Below, piece by piece: positions 21,645 through 34,100 of a stretch of DNA of 64,000 bases. The position numbers and the translations under genes are program-made. Location: contig NC_052616.1 of assembly GCF_016545825.1 (NCBI RefSeq), positions 1 to 64,000 of the forward strand, written 5' to 3'. How positions within the stretch are numbered: the stretch's first letter is position 1; each line of letters begins with the position of its first letter. The notes beneath the pieces were generated by a model that was given only the letters and a program-made list of their open reading frames with translations, was not told the DNA's origin and made no database searches. The stretch comes from Eucalyptus grandis. Taxonomy: Eukaryota; Streptophyta; Magnoliopsida; Myrtales; Myrtaceae.

Positions 21645-24247
21645 TTTAATCAGTAGTATCAGAGTCAATTTTCATCTTAATCTTTCACAAGATCGAGTTG
21701 ATGGAGTCACGTTACAATTCAGCGTGCTTTTTCTCTTCTCTGATATTTCGGCCTCGTAAGTTGGCGAAACCGTAAACAATCTCCCTCTCGTTTTTCACAC
21801 TAATTGACGAATCTCCTCAGCTTCGCATGCTGAGACGAACGAGTGCATTTTTCGACGAGTCTTATGAAAATTTCCATATGTTTCGTACTGTGTAGATGAA
21901 TTTTTATTCAGAAGTACATGTCGCTGATCTGTAATTCAGATGTCATTGCAAATACCTTGTCGTAGCCTTTCAAAAGATTGGTAGGTAATGCATGGACAAG
22001 AATTCTGTGGGTAGCGGCTTCTTTTTATAAAAAAATATATATGTATTTCTCACAACAGTTTTTCTCGTCTGGTGAAGGTATTGGAGTCTTATCTTCATTA
22101 GATTTCGTATTTCTCCTTTTTCATAGTCTTCCTACTGGCCAAAATTAGATCGGTTGATGGTTGCTGACTTTATTGATTGTTTGTCCATGTTCTTGGTTAT
22201 TTGATTCTCAAGGAGACATATACGATCAAAAGAGTCTATTGAGTGCGATTAAGCAGGTTGATGTGGTAATCTCTACTGTGGGGATAGCACAGCTAGAAGA
22301 CCAAGAAAGGATTGTTGTAGCCATCAAAGCAGCCGGGGCATATCAAGGTTGTGCTGTGTCTAGTAATTTCATTTCGAGTTATTATTCTTTGTTTAGCATT
22401 TGATTGACGATATACGTTGGTGTTAGTTGTTAGCTTAAGTATGTTCTTCTAGTATGAGTGCATCACGTTCTTGTTGTGGGCTCTGCTTTGATGAAATGGG
22501 GTGGATTCACTTTTTATTTGTAGAGAATTCACTTCTTTCCTTTTTAAATGGTCATGACTTTGTGTAGAAGTCGTCGGTGAAATTTGAGGCTAACTATGTC
22601 AAATTCAAGTACCGGACAATGCCGGCTTCACTGTGGTTATGTTTTTTCGTCAAGGTCATCGAAAAAGTCAAAAGGTTTTAAAAACTCAATATGGATTACC
22701 GTCGTGTACCCTGCTCTTTGATCGATAATGAGAAACATGAACTACTTAATCCTTCAAGTGCGTTTTTGTTCTATTTCTACGTTGAGGAACCAAAAAAAAA
22801 AACCAAAGAGAAAGTTTCCCGGAGCGTTACCAAACAACACCTTAATTGCTAGTCTTGATTCACTTACAATAATTTTTACTCTGTTATAGTCACATATTGA
22901 AAAAAAAAATGAAATATAGTCTCATATAAGTTTGTTTTTATTGTTGCTCTGTTAGATTCACATATTGAAGAAAAAAGTGAAATTCAGTCTCATATAAGTT
23001 TGGTTTGTCTTTTAGCCATAACTCATGTAAATTTGTTGGATGAGGGGAATGCACTCTAGTTTTTTGTTGATTTCTAATAAAAATGTCTCTTCTGAATCAA
23101 TTATTTTCTATTTAGAGATTCTTGCCTTCAGATTTTGGAAATGATGCGGATCGTAACGATGCTGTGGAACCAGCAAAAACTGGATATGCTATCAAGGCCA
23201 AGATTCGCTGCCTTGTTGAGGCTGAGGGAATCCCTTATACATTTGTGGCTTCTAACTCTTTTGGAAATTTCCACCTTCGGACATTGTCACAGCTCGGGGC
23301 TACAGCTCCCCCTAGAGATAAAGTTGTCATCTTCGGAGATGGAAATGCAAAAAGTAAGAAGCAATTCGTTGAAATGCGTATTCTAATTAGTTAAGTTTTT
23401 TTTTTGTTGTACATTAACAACGAATTAATTACAGTAGTGATCAAAGTGAGAGGCGATTCATGAAGCTTGACAATTTTAAGGTAACGTCCTTGTCTAGAGA
23501 TAATGGGGCTCTTACATCCATTAGTCTTCAATTTTAGAGACTAATATATGATATGATTCTGTTGTGGTTTATCTTGGCATAATACCACCTAGCGGGCAGA
23601 TCATGAAGGTTCTCTTTATGTATTTGTTTGGGAAAAGAACATATGATTGCATTTGTCTGCATGTTGTCTAATGAATCAGTTTGATGAGATCATTCTTCTT
23701 CAAAGTGAGCCGAAAGTAACCCTAGGAAGATAGATGACTCTGTGATTTATTTATTAGCGAAATTGTAACACTCTCCCCGTCAATATGCAGCGGTGTTAAA
23801 CAATGAGGATGCCATCGGCACCTATACCATCAAAGCTGTGGATGACCCAAGGACCTTAAACAAAATTTTGTATATCAAACCTCCTGCCAACACCTACTCG
23901 ATGAATGAGCTCGTGTCTTTGTGGGAGAGAAAGATCGGCAAGACCCTAGAGAGGGTGTATGTTCCAAAGGAGCATGTTCTGAAGAACATTCAAGGTTAGG
24001 GATGCATTTCTATTGGATTTAAGTGCCTGAAATCCTCTCTATTCTCTCTGACATTTAAAGCTTGTCCGATCATATTGCAGAGGCGGTGGCTCCGCGCAAC
24101 CTGTTCTTGGCATTATACCATTCTATCTTCGTGAAAGGAGACCAAACGAACTTCGAGATTGAGCCATCATTCGGAGTGGAAGCTTCGGCGCTCTACCCCG
24201 ATGTCAAATACATGACTGTGGATCAATGCCTCGATCAATTTGTTTGA

Positions 24248-24850
24248 TTATCGAAACCGAACATGCTAATAAATTTCTCACATCTCCGTGCAGTAATAAA
24301 TAATATAGGATGCTGCTTCACAGGATCCTAGTGTGAAATGTCGCTTCTGCTGATCATCACATGGCTTGTACAACCCATTAGTCTGAGGACACACTATAAA
24401 GTATGAACGTTCAATGTGGCGCGTCTCTGCACTGCTCGGAGAAGTTGCTTCTGTTTTGGAGTTTGATATGGGTTCATGGGCCAATCCAAGCTAACACCAA
24501 GACACGGGTTTCTCTATCTTTGTATGTCATATTATCTTTCACGTCTAAAAGAATAACAAGTTAAAACAAGCGTAAACCGACTGTCAAACTTGTCGCAATT
24601 TTGAATTATTGTTAATGTTTTGGGGGGATTCTTAGTGGCTGCGAGGGAACAAACATGTAGAAAAAGAGGCATGCGCGATGAGTCTGGATAAATCTCTAGC
24701 CAAATTCTTATTCCAAAACCTGATATACTGTGGATTGTTGTCTAACTAAGCATTCGTTTGGTTCAGTCTTCCTAAACCAATCATAAGTCAGGAATTTCCA
24801 ATGAAAAACATATTAAGTAACGCATTTTTTGAGAAAGTAACAGTCAACAA
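24248..24850. other. Intergenic flank between copies D and E
   Basis: Matches 12625-13228, with the first part also like 6945-7327. No gene seen. Confidence 0.6.
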
Positions 24851-25020
24851 CATCTGGTTTCGCGCTTTCTCCCCCACCGAGGGGGGAGGGGTTCGAAACC
24901 CCACATCCCCATTGCGCGACTCACCCATGGCTGGGTCTGTGGTGGTGGCCCAGTTCACCCCGGGTTTACCCTGCCGGCTGCCGGCTGTTTGGGGGTTCCC
25001 GGATCACCCAAAAAAAAAAA
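24851..25020 (+). mobile_element. 5'-truncated SINE related to the 10951 SINE (unit II)
   Basis: Counterpart of 13229-13393: box B-like GGTTCGAAACCCC, the GGGTTTACCCTGCCGGCTG block and an A tail (about 25010-25020). Box A is missing. Confidence 0.75.
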
Positions 25021-25452
25021 TCTGTTTTTAACAAGAGAGTTATCATTTTTGAATTTTGTAAAGAACACGCAGCCTATCATAAATCAGAATTGTTGATTTC
25101 TTTTCTATCTCAATGGAGGTTTGGTCGACACAATAATCAATTTTCTCAATCAAATTTAGACAACTTTTGGTAAGTCGAGTTGTTATTTCAAAAAATTTCT
25201 CGTCATGTACTCATTCTCCACCGTAAATTTCTTCCGCCTTTCGTTGTCCACTTTTGTGTGCACTCATTTTCTGAGCGAAGGATGATGGTGGTGGGAAAGT
25301 CAATTCACCGAAAAGACAATTATGCCCTTTTGGAATAAAAATAAAATGACGATTCATCTCGATGCGTGCCACCGGGCAACAAAAGTTGCAGCACGAGACA
25401 AAGCAAGTTCGCCGGGAAGAACCGCACCTCCGCCGTAATAGAACCCTCCGAG
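25021..25452. other. Upstream region of pseudogene E
   Basis: Matches 13394-13825. No promoter element could be assigned. Confidence 0.4.
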
Positions 25453-27006
25453 ATGGCCGAGAAGAGCAAAGTGCTGGTGATCGGAGGCACTAGATACACC
25501 GGAAAGTTCGTCGTGAAGGTGAGTGCTAAGTCCGGTCACCCTACCTTCGCTCTCGTGAGGGAGTCCGCTCTCTCCGACCCCATCAAGGCTGAAATGGTCG
25601 AAGATTTCAATAGCTCAAGCATCAGTATATTCCAGGTGAGTAGTTATTCCCATGCGGTTGCGTTCGTTCGCCGTTCTGAGAAATGTTTTTATCAGTAGGA
25701 TCGAAGTTGATTTTTATATCTATCTCTCACTTGATCGAGTTGATGGAGTCACGTTACGATATGGCGTTGTTCTTTCCCTTCTCTGATATTTTGTCTTTGT
25801 GCATGGTTGAAATCAGAAATCACGTTCCTCTCCTCTTTCAAATGCCTAACGAAATTTCAGCTTTGCATGATGATGTGAACGTGCACATTTCCAGAAAAAT
25901 CTTGTGGAAACTTCGATATGCTTTAGCTGTTTCTGAGACAGCTATAGCTACGTGGCTGCGCTTTGCTGTGTAGACAAATCTTGCGGATCATTGCCGACTT
26001 CATTGATCGTTTGTCCATGCTCTTAGTTATTTGATTCTCAGGGAGACATATACAATCAAGAGAGTCTATTGTGATTAAGCAAGTAGATGTGGTAATCTCT
26101 GCCGTGGGGGTGAGCACAAGTGAAGGACCAAGACATGATTGTTGCTGCTATTAAAGCAGCTGGGAATATCAAGGTGGTGTTGTGCCTAGTAATTTCATTT
26201 CAAGTTCTTATTGTTGGTTTAGCATTTGACTAATGGGTGTTAGCTTGATTCTTGTCTTAGTGGTTTAGGTGCATCGCGATCTCCTTGCGAGCTTTGCTTT
26301 AATGAAATGGGATGGATGGACTTATCTATATGTAGACTTCAACTTCTTTCTTTTTAAAATGGTCATAACCTTGTGTAGAAGTCATCAGTGAAATTCAAGA
26401 GTAACTATTTTGAATTCAACTATAGGAGAGCGTGGGAAACATGAACTAGTTAATCCTGGAAATGGTACTTAGTAGTTGTCGCTGCTTTGGGTGGTCGTCA
26501 GTCAATGGCGAGTGGAACTCAGCATGCTCACAAAAGGCATTCGTCTTACCTGATATCTTGTTACTTGTGAAAGTGTCCAAGCAAGTAGAATGTCTGCCTA
26601 TTCTATACTTGACAGAGTTATTTGGCTACTGCTCTATTTCTTCTATTTTTCTTATAGCACTTGGGGTCGACTTTGCTGAATTGCTGAATTTATTGATTCA
26701 CTTATGATCACTTTCTACTATGTTATACTAACTTATCGAAACAACTCGAATTCAGTCTCATATAAGTTTGTCTTCCTTTTTTCGTGGGAACTCATACATG
26801 TTTTTTGGTTAAGGGGAATATGCTCTAAAAAATGTTCTGCTTTCTAACAAAAATGTTTCTTCTGATTTCATTGTGTTTATTTTTAGAGATTCTTGCCATC
26901 AAAGTTTGGAAATGACTTGGATCGCGTCCATGCTATGGAGCCAGAAAAAGCTGTTCTTGCCATCAAGGGCAAGATCCCCCGCATTGTCAAGGCCGAGGGA
27001 ATCCCT
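25453..27006 (+). pseudogene. IFR/PCBER-like copy E: exons 1-3, disabled and cut by an LTR
   Basis: Exon 1 (25453-25635) is open for 61 codons with the canonical ALVRES but carries GGTRYTG instead of GGTGYIG in the dinucleotide loop, a change that should clash with NADPH. Exon 2 (26042 to about 26173) has a 4-nt deletion after SLL that leads to TGA, and further disorder near 26107-26125. Exon 3 starts at 26887 (RFLPSKFGND) and is cut after GIP by an LTR starting at 27007. Here the conserved EPAK reads EPEK, although the Lys of AIKGKIPR remains. Exons 4-5 are not found within the window beyond the insertion. Confidence 0.88.
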
Positions 27007-27530
27007 TGATAGGGCTAGTAAGAGCACATAAAGAGGGGTGAATAGGTGATCAAAAAAGTTTTTGCAAAACTTAACAGATTAATTCGTCTTTTGAGAATAA
27101 TAGATTGAAGATGTAAAAGGCTATAAACAGTTATATAAAACTATGAATTAAAATAAAGAGATTAGAGAAATAGAGTCGAAACACAAGGTTTATAGCGGTT
27201 CGGCTTAGACCAAGCCTACGTCCACTCTCCCGCACTTACAGCCCACTGGCTGGATTCCGCTAAGAACCAAAAGAGATTTTACAGCCTCACCTCCTTGATT
27301 CCATAGTGTAGAAACTCTGCTACACTTCCTCAAGATCTCACAAGTATTTAATCTCTCTTTTGAGTACAATTTGAGCTCAACAATTGAAACAGCAAAGACT
27401 AAGGGCTTCAAACTTTGAAATTTTTCTTTCACGCACACACTCAAATAACTTGAGTGTCTTCCTTATATATTCCTCCATGTCTTCATAACCGTTGGCACTT
27501 TCCAAAGGAGTTTTTCCAATCTACCCATTG
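27007..27530 (-). mobile_element. SIRE-type copia LTR fragment inserted in copy E exon 3
   Basis: On the plus strand it begins TGATAGGGCTAG and shares with the LTRs at 46894-47781, 49270-50181 and 57786-58692 the GGGGTGAATAGG block, GGTTCGGCTTA, CAAGCCTACGTCCACTC, TCCGCACTTACAGCCC and TTCCAATCTACCC. It is an LTR in minus orientation, lacking its 5' (U3) part beyond about 27530. No pol is attached. Confidence 0.8.
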
Positions 27531-27879
27531 GACAAGCTCAGATCCGCTGCATTCTCTGGTGCGTTGCCGCTGCCTCCAGGAATCACGAGCACTTATAGAT
27601 TAGGTGTAAGAATGCATATGAATTTGAATAGGTTCGACTCTTTATTATATCAAACTTTAACAAATTTATATTTGGACTATCAGCCCAAATTTTGCATTTA
27701 CCTCTAATTACCTTTACCCGATTCATGAGGTTATCAATGTATTTTGAGTGACAATCATGTACTCAAGGTAGGCTCACTAATGATTAACAAAAATAATTCA
27801 AGAAATGCATTCACTAGTGAAAGCTTTTCAAATATGAGAGGGACTGGCCTCACTCAAAAACATCAAGTCCTCGGTGGCT

Positions 27880-27911
<32 letters not shown>

Positions 27912-28194
27912 TCTTGGTCTTTTGCTAAGTTAATGGGGGGGGTTGCTCTCCATATAATAAAAGGGGAGGTGAAAAGTCAGAGGTGGGGGGATTTTGGAAA
28001 TGGGAGACAAAATCTTTGATTGTGTGGAAGGATGTCTTGTCCCCATCTTTTGCCTTCTCTCTCTCCCACCACTTTAAGGTTAGTAATGTGTGGGGTGTAG
28101 AGAGGGTTGTCCAAGTAGATGCGTGCTATAAGTGCTCGTGATTCATGAGAGAGAGAGACAAGAGAGACAGACAAAGATTGTCTTGTAGACGGGA
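27531..28194. other. Non-coding segment with an 18-bp terminal inverted repeat
   Basis: AATCACGAGCACTTATAG at 27581-27598 is repeated in inverted orientation at 28126-28143, bounding about 563 bp. A (GA)n tract lies at about 27885-27911. The inverted repeat might mark a small non-autonomous DNA element, but no target-site duplication is clear. No gene seen. Confidence 0.45.
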
Positions 28195-31100
28195 GAGAGT
28201 GCAAAAGAGGCTCCAAAAGCATTAGAACCAATTTTATTTTGGAGCTTGTATTTTCAGGAAATGGAGACACGACATAGAAAATTCCCTTATGTTCCATTAA
28301 AAATTCATTTTCATTATTTTCACTGCCGACCCCGACAAGGGAAAACTGCGTGGATAAGCGGGCTCAAAAAGTATAATTTCGGTCTAATTTAATATTTTTG
28401 AGATCCCGATACTGAGAAAGCGGGATGAAATCAGGACACTGAGACTCGGCATAGAAAACTCCCTTCTGTTCCATTAAAAATTCATTTTCGGTATTTTCGA
28501 TGCCGACCCCGGCCGGGGAAACTGCGTGGATAAGCGGGCTCCAAAAGCATTATTACGGTCCGATTTAATATTTCGAAGATTCCGATAGCTAGAAAGTAGG
28601 CTGAAATTAGGAAACGGAGAGTCAGCATAGAAAATTCCCTTATGTTTCATTAAAAATTCATTTTCGGTATTTTCACTACAAACCCGAGAGGCAAAAATTG
28701 CGTGAATAAGTGCGCTTCAAAAGCATTATTTCGGTCCGATTTACTATTTTGGAGATTCTGATACCGAGAAAGTGAGATCAAATCAAAAAACGGAGACTCA
28801 GCATAGAAACTTCCCTTCTGTTCCATTAAAAATTCATTTTCGGTAATTTTACTCCAAACCCCAAGAGGCATAAACTACGTGCAAAAGTAGGCTCCAAAAG
28901 CATTATTTCTGATCAATTTAATATTTTGGAGATCCCTATATGCCGAAAGTGGGCTGAAATCAGGACACAAAGAATCGGCATATAAAATTCCCTTCTATTA
29001 CATTAAAAATTCATTTTCAGTAATTTCACTCCAGACCCCGGGAGGCAGAAACTGCGTGCAAAACTAGGCTCCAAAAGCATTATTTCGGACCGATTTAATA
29101 TTTTGGAGATCCCGATATGCAGAAAGTAGGCTGAAATTAGGACGCAGAGACTCGGCATATAAAATTCCCCTCTATTGCATTAAAAATTCATTTTCGTTAT
29201 TTTCACTGCCAACCCCGACAGGCGAAAACTGCGTGGATAAGCGGGCTCAAAAAGTATTATTTCGGTCTAATTTAATACTTTGGAGATCTCGATACCGAGA
29301 AAGTGGGATGAAATTAGGACACGGAGACTCAACATAGAAAATTCCCTTTTGTTCCATTAAAAATTCATTTTCGGTATTTTCGATTTCGACCCCGGCAGGG
29401 GGAAACTGTGTGGATAAGCAGGCTCCAAAAGCATTATTACGGTCCGATTTAATATGCTGGGGATCCCGATACCCAGAAAATGAGCTGAAATCAGGAAACA
29501 GAGACTCAATATAGAAAATTCCCTACTATTCCATCAAAAATTCATTTTTCGTAATTTCACTCCAGACCTCGAGAGGCGGAAACTGCGTGCAAAAGCAGGC
29601 TCCAAAGGCATTATTTCTAACCGATTTAATATTTTGGAGATCCCGATATGAAGAAAGTGGGCTGAAATCAGGAATCGGAGACTCGGCATATACAATTTCC
29701 TTATGTTCCATTAAAAATTCATTTTCGATATTTTCACTGCCGACCCCGGCAAGCGGAAACTGCGTGAATAAGCGGGCTCCAAAAGCATTATTGCAGTCCA
29801 ATTGAATATTTTGGACATCTCGATACCCAGAAATTGGGCTGAAATCAGGAAATGGAGACTTGGCATAGAAAATTTCCTTCTTTTCCGTTAAAAATTTATT
29901 TTCGGTATTTCCAATGTCGACCCTGGCAGGGGGAAACTGTGTGGATAAGCGGGCTCCAAAAGCATTATTACGGTCCAATTTAATATTTCGGTGATCCCGA
30001 TAGCTAGAAAGTGGGTAGAAATCAGGAAACCGACAGTCAGCATAGAAAATTCCTTTATGTTCCATTAAAAATTCATTTTTGGTATTTTCACTATAGACCC
30101 CGGAGGTGAAAATTGCGTGAATAAGCAGGCTTCAAAAGCATTATTTCGGTCTGATTTAATATTTTGGAGATCCCAATACCGGACAAAGTGAGATGACATA
30201 AGAAAACGGAGACTCGGCATAGAAAATTCCCTTTTGTTCCATTAAAAATTCATTTTCGGTAATTTCACTCCACACCCCGGGAGGCAAAAACTGCGTGCAA
30301 AAGCAGGCTCTGAAAGCATTATTTCTGACCGATTTAATATTTTGGAGATCCTAATATGCAGAAGTGGGCTAAAATTAGGACACAAAAACTCCGCATATAA
30401 AATTCCCTTCTGTTACATTAAAAATTCATTTTCGTTATTTTCACTGCCGACCCAGACAAGCGAAAACTGCGTGGATAAGCGGGCTAAAAAAGTATTATGT
30501 CAGTCTAATATAATATTTTGGAGATCCCGATACTGAGAAAGTGGGATGAAATCAGGACACGGAGACTCGGTATAGAAAATTCCCTTTTGTTCCATTAAAA
30601 ATTCATTTTCGGTATTTTCACTACAGACCTCGGGAGGCGAAATTTGCGAGGATAAGCGGGCCCCAAAAGCATTATTGCGGTCCAATTTAATATTTTGGAG
30701 ATCTTGATACCCATAAATTGGGCTGAAATGAAGAAATGGAGACTCGGCATAGAAAATTCCCTTATGTTACATTAAAAATTCATTTTCAGTATTTTCGATG
30801 CCGACCCTAGAAGGGGGAAATTGTGTGGATAAGAAGGCTCTAAAAGCATTTTTACGGTCCCATTTAATATTTTCGAGATCCGGGGGAAACTACGTGGATA
30901 AGCAAGCTCCAAAAGCAATATTGCGGTCCGATTGAATATTTTGGAGATCTCGATACCCAAAAATTGGGCAGAAATCAGGAAATGGAGACTCAGCATAGAA
31001 AATTCCCTTCTGTTCCGTTACAAATTCATTTTCGGTATTTTCGATGCCAACCCTGGTAAGGGGCAACTATGTGGATAAGCGGACTTCAAAAGCATTATTA

Positions 31101-34100
31101 TGATCCGATTTAATATTTTGGAGATCCCGATACCCAGAAAGTGAGATGAAATCAGGAAATGGAGACTCGGCATAAAAAATTCCCTTCTGTTCCATTAAAA
31201 ATTCATTTTCGGTATTTTCACTGCCGACCCCGGCAATCGGAAACTGCATGGATAAGCGGGCTCCAAAAGCATTATTGCGGTCCGATTGAATATTTTACAG
31301 ATCTCGATACTCAAAAATTGAGCTGAAATCAGGAAACGGAGACTCAACATAGAAAATTCCCTTCTATTCCGTTAAAAATTCATTTTCGGTATTTTTGATG
31401 CCGACCCTGGCACGGGGAAACTGTGTGGATAAGCGGGCTCCAAAAGCATTATTATGGTCCGATTTAATATTTTGGAGATCCCGATACGCAGAAAGTAGGT
31501 TGAAATCAGGACGCAGAGACTCGGCATATAAAATTCCCCTCTTTTACATTAAAAATTCATTTTCGTTATTTTCACTATCGACCCCGACAGGCGAAAACTG
31601 CGTGGATAAGCGGGCTCGAAAAGTATTATTTCGGTCTGATTTAATACTTTGGAGATCTCGATACCGAGAAAGTGGGATGAAATCAAGACACGGAGACTCG
31701 GCATAGGAAATTCCCTTATGTTCCATTAAAAATTCATTTTCGGTATTTTCGATGCCGACCCCGGCAGGGGGAAACTATGTGGATAAGCAAGCTCCAAAAG
31801 CATTACTATGGTCTGATTTAATATGTTGGAGATCCCGATACCCAGAAAATGAGCTGAAATCAGAAAACAGAGACTCAGTATAGAAAATTCCCTACTGTTC
31901 CATTAAAAATTCATTTTCGGTAATTTCACTCCAAACCCCGAGAGGCAAAAATTGCGTACAAAAGCAGGCTCGAAAAGCATTATTTCATACTGATTTAATA
32001 TTTTGGAGATCCCGATATGAAGAAAGTGGGCTAAAATTAGGAAACGGAGACTCGGCATATACAATTCCCTTATGTTCCATTAAAAATTCATTTTCGATAT
32101 TTTCACTGCCGACCCCGGCAAGCAGAAACTGCGTGAATAAGCGGGCTCCAAAAGCATTATTACGGTCCAATTGAATATTTTGGACATCTCGATACCTAGA
32201 AATTGGGTTGAAATCAGGAAACGGGGACATGGCATAGAAAATTTCCTTCTTTTCCGTTAAAAATTTATTTTCGTATTTCCGATGCCAACCCTAGCAGGGG
32301 GAAACTATGTGGATAAGCGGGCTCCAAAAAGCATTATTACGGTCCAATTTAATATTTCGGAGATCCCGATAGCTAGAAGGTGGGCTGAAAAAAGGAAACC
32401 AAGAGTCAGCATAGAAAATTCCCTTATGTTCCATTAAAAATTGATTTTCGGTATTTTCACTACAGACCCCGGAGGCGACAATTGCGTGAATAAGCAGGCT
32501 TCAAAAGCATTATTTCGATCCGATTTAATATTTTGGAGATCCCAATACCGAGAAAGTGAGATGATATAAGAAAACGGAGACTCGGCATAGAAAATTCCCT
32601 TCTATTCCATTAAAAATTCACTTTCAGTAATTTCACTCCACACCCTGGGAGGCAGAAACTGCGTGCAAAAGCAGGCTCCGAAAGCATTATTTCGGAATGA
32701 TTTAATATTTTGGAGATCCTAATATGCAGAAAATGGGCTAAAATCAGGACACGGAAACTTTGCATATAAAATTCCCTTATGTTACATTAAAAATTCATTT
32801 TCGTTATTTTCACTGCCGACCTCGACAAGCGAAAACTGCATGGATAAGCGGGCTCAGAAAGTGTTATGTCGGTCTAATATAATATTTTGGAGATCCCGAT
32901 ACCGAGAAAGTGGGATGAAATCAGGACACGGAGACTCAGCATAGAAAATTCCCTTATGTTCCATTAAAAATTCATTTTCAGTATTTTCACTACAGACCCT
33001 GGGAGGCGGAATTTGCGAGGATAAGCGGGCCCCAAAAGCATTATTGCTGTCCAATTTAATATTTTGGAGATCTCGATACCTAGAAATTGGGCTGAAATCA
33101 GGAAATGGAGACTTGGCATAGAAAATTCCCTTCTGTTACATTAAAAATTCATTTTCAGTATTTTCGATGCCGACCCTGGAAAGGGGTAAATTGTGTGGAT
33201 AAGCAGGCTCCAAAAGCATTTTTACGGTCCGATTTAATATTTTGGAGATCCGGGGGAAACTGCGTGGATAAGCGGGCTCCAAAAGCAATATTGCGATCCG
33301 ATTGAATATTTTGGAGATCTCGATACCCAAAAATTGGGTAGAAATCAGGAAACGGAGACTCGGCATAGAAAATTCCCTTCTGTTCCGTTACAAATTCATT
33401 TTGGTATTTTCAATGCCGACCCTTGCAAAGGGCAACTGTGTGGATAAGCGGACTCCAAAAGCATTATTACGATCCAATTTAATATTTTGGAGATCCCAAT
33501 ACCTAGAAATCGAGATGAAATCAGGAAATCGAGACTCGGCATAAAAAATTCCCTTCTATTCCATTAAAAATTCTTTTTCGGTATTTTCACTGTCGACCCT
33601 GGCAAGCGGAATCTATGTGGATAAGCGGGCTCCAAAAGCATTATTGCGGTCCGATTGAATATTTTGCAGATCTCGATACTCAGAAATTGAGTAGAAATTA
33701 GGAAACGGAGACTCGGCATAAAAAATTCCCTCATGGTCCATTAAAAATTCATTTTCGGTATTTTCACTATTGACCCCGGCAAGCGGAAACTGTGTGGATA
33801 AATGGTCTCCAAAAGCATTATTGTAGTCCGATTGAATATTTTGGAGATCTCCATACCCAGAAATTGGGCTGAAATCAAGAAATGGAGACTCGGTATAGAA
33901 AATTCCCTTATGTTACATTAAAAATTCATTTTTAGTATTTTCGATGCCGACCCTGGAAGGGGGAAACTGTGTGGATAAGCGAGCTCCAAAAGCATTTTTA
34001 CGATCCGATTTAATATTTTGGAAATCCTGATACCAAAAAGTGAGCTGAAATCAGGAAACGAAGACTCGGTATAAAAAATTCCCTTTTGTTCCATTAAAAA

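Larger units (their letters stand above)
18874..24247 (+). pseudogene. IFR/PCBER-like copy D: full length but splice-site and frame damaged
   Basis: Aligned exons are 18874-19056, 22212-22347, 23116-23353, 23791-23994 and 24081-24247. Exons 1, 3, 4 and 5 are open and keep GGAGYIG, RFLPSDFGND, the Lys of AIKAKIR, and FVKGDQTNFEIEPSFGVEAS. Two lesions disable it. The intron 1 acceptor is TTCTCAA instead of TTCTCAG, so the nearest usable AG shifts the frame by one base and gives a TGA within ten codons. Exon 2 also carries one extra base near its end (GGGGCATATC versus GGGAATATC). Residues 35-37 read ETE, again without the usual Arg. Intron 1 is enlarged by a copia remnant (19172-21644). A transcript using a distant cryptic acceptor cannot be excluded, but a normal 308-aa product is not possible. 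Confidence 0.85.
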
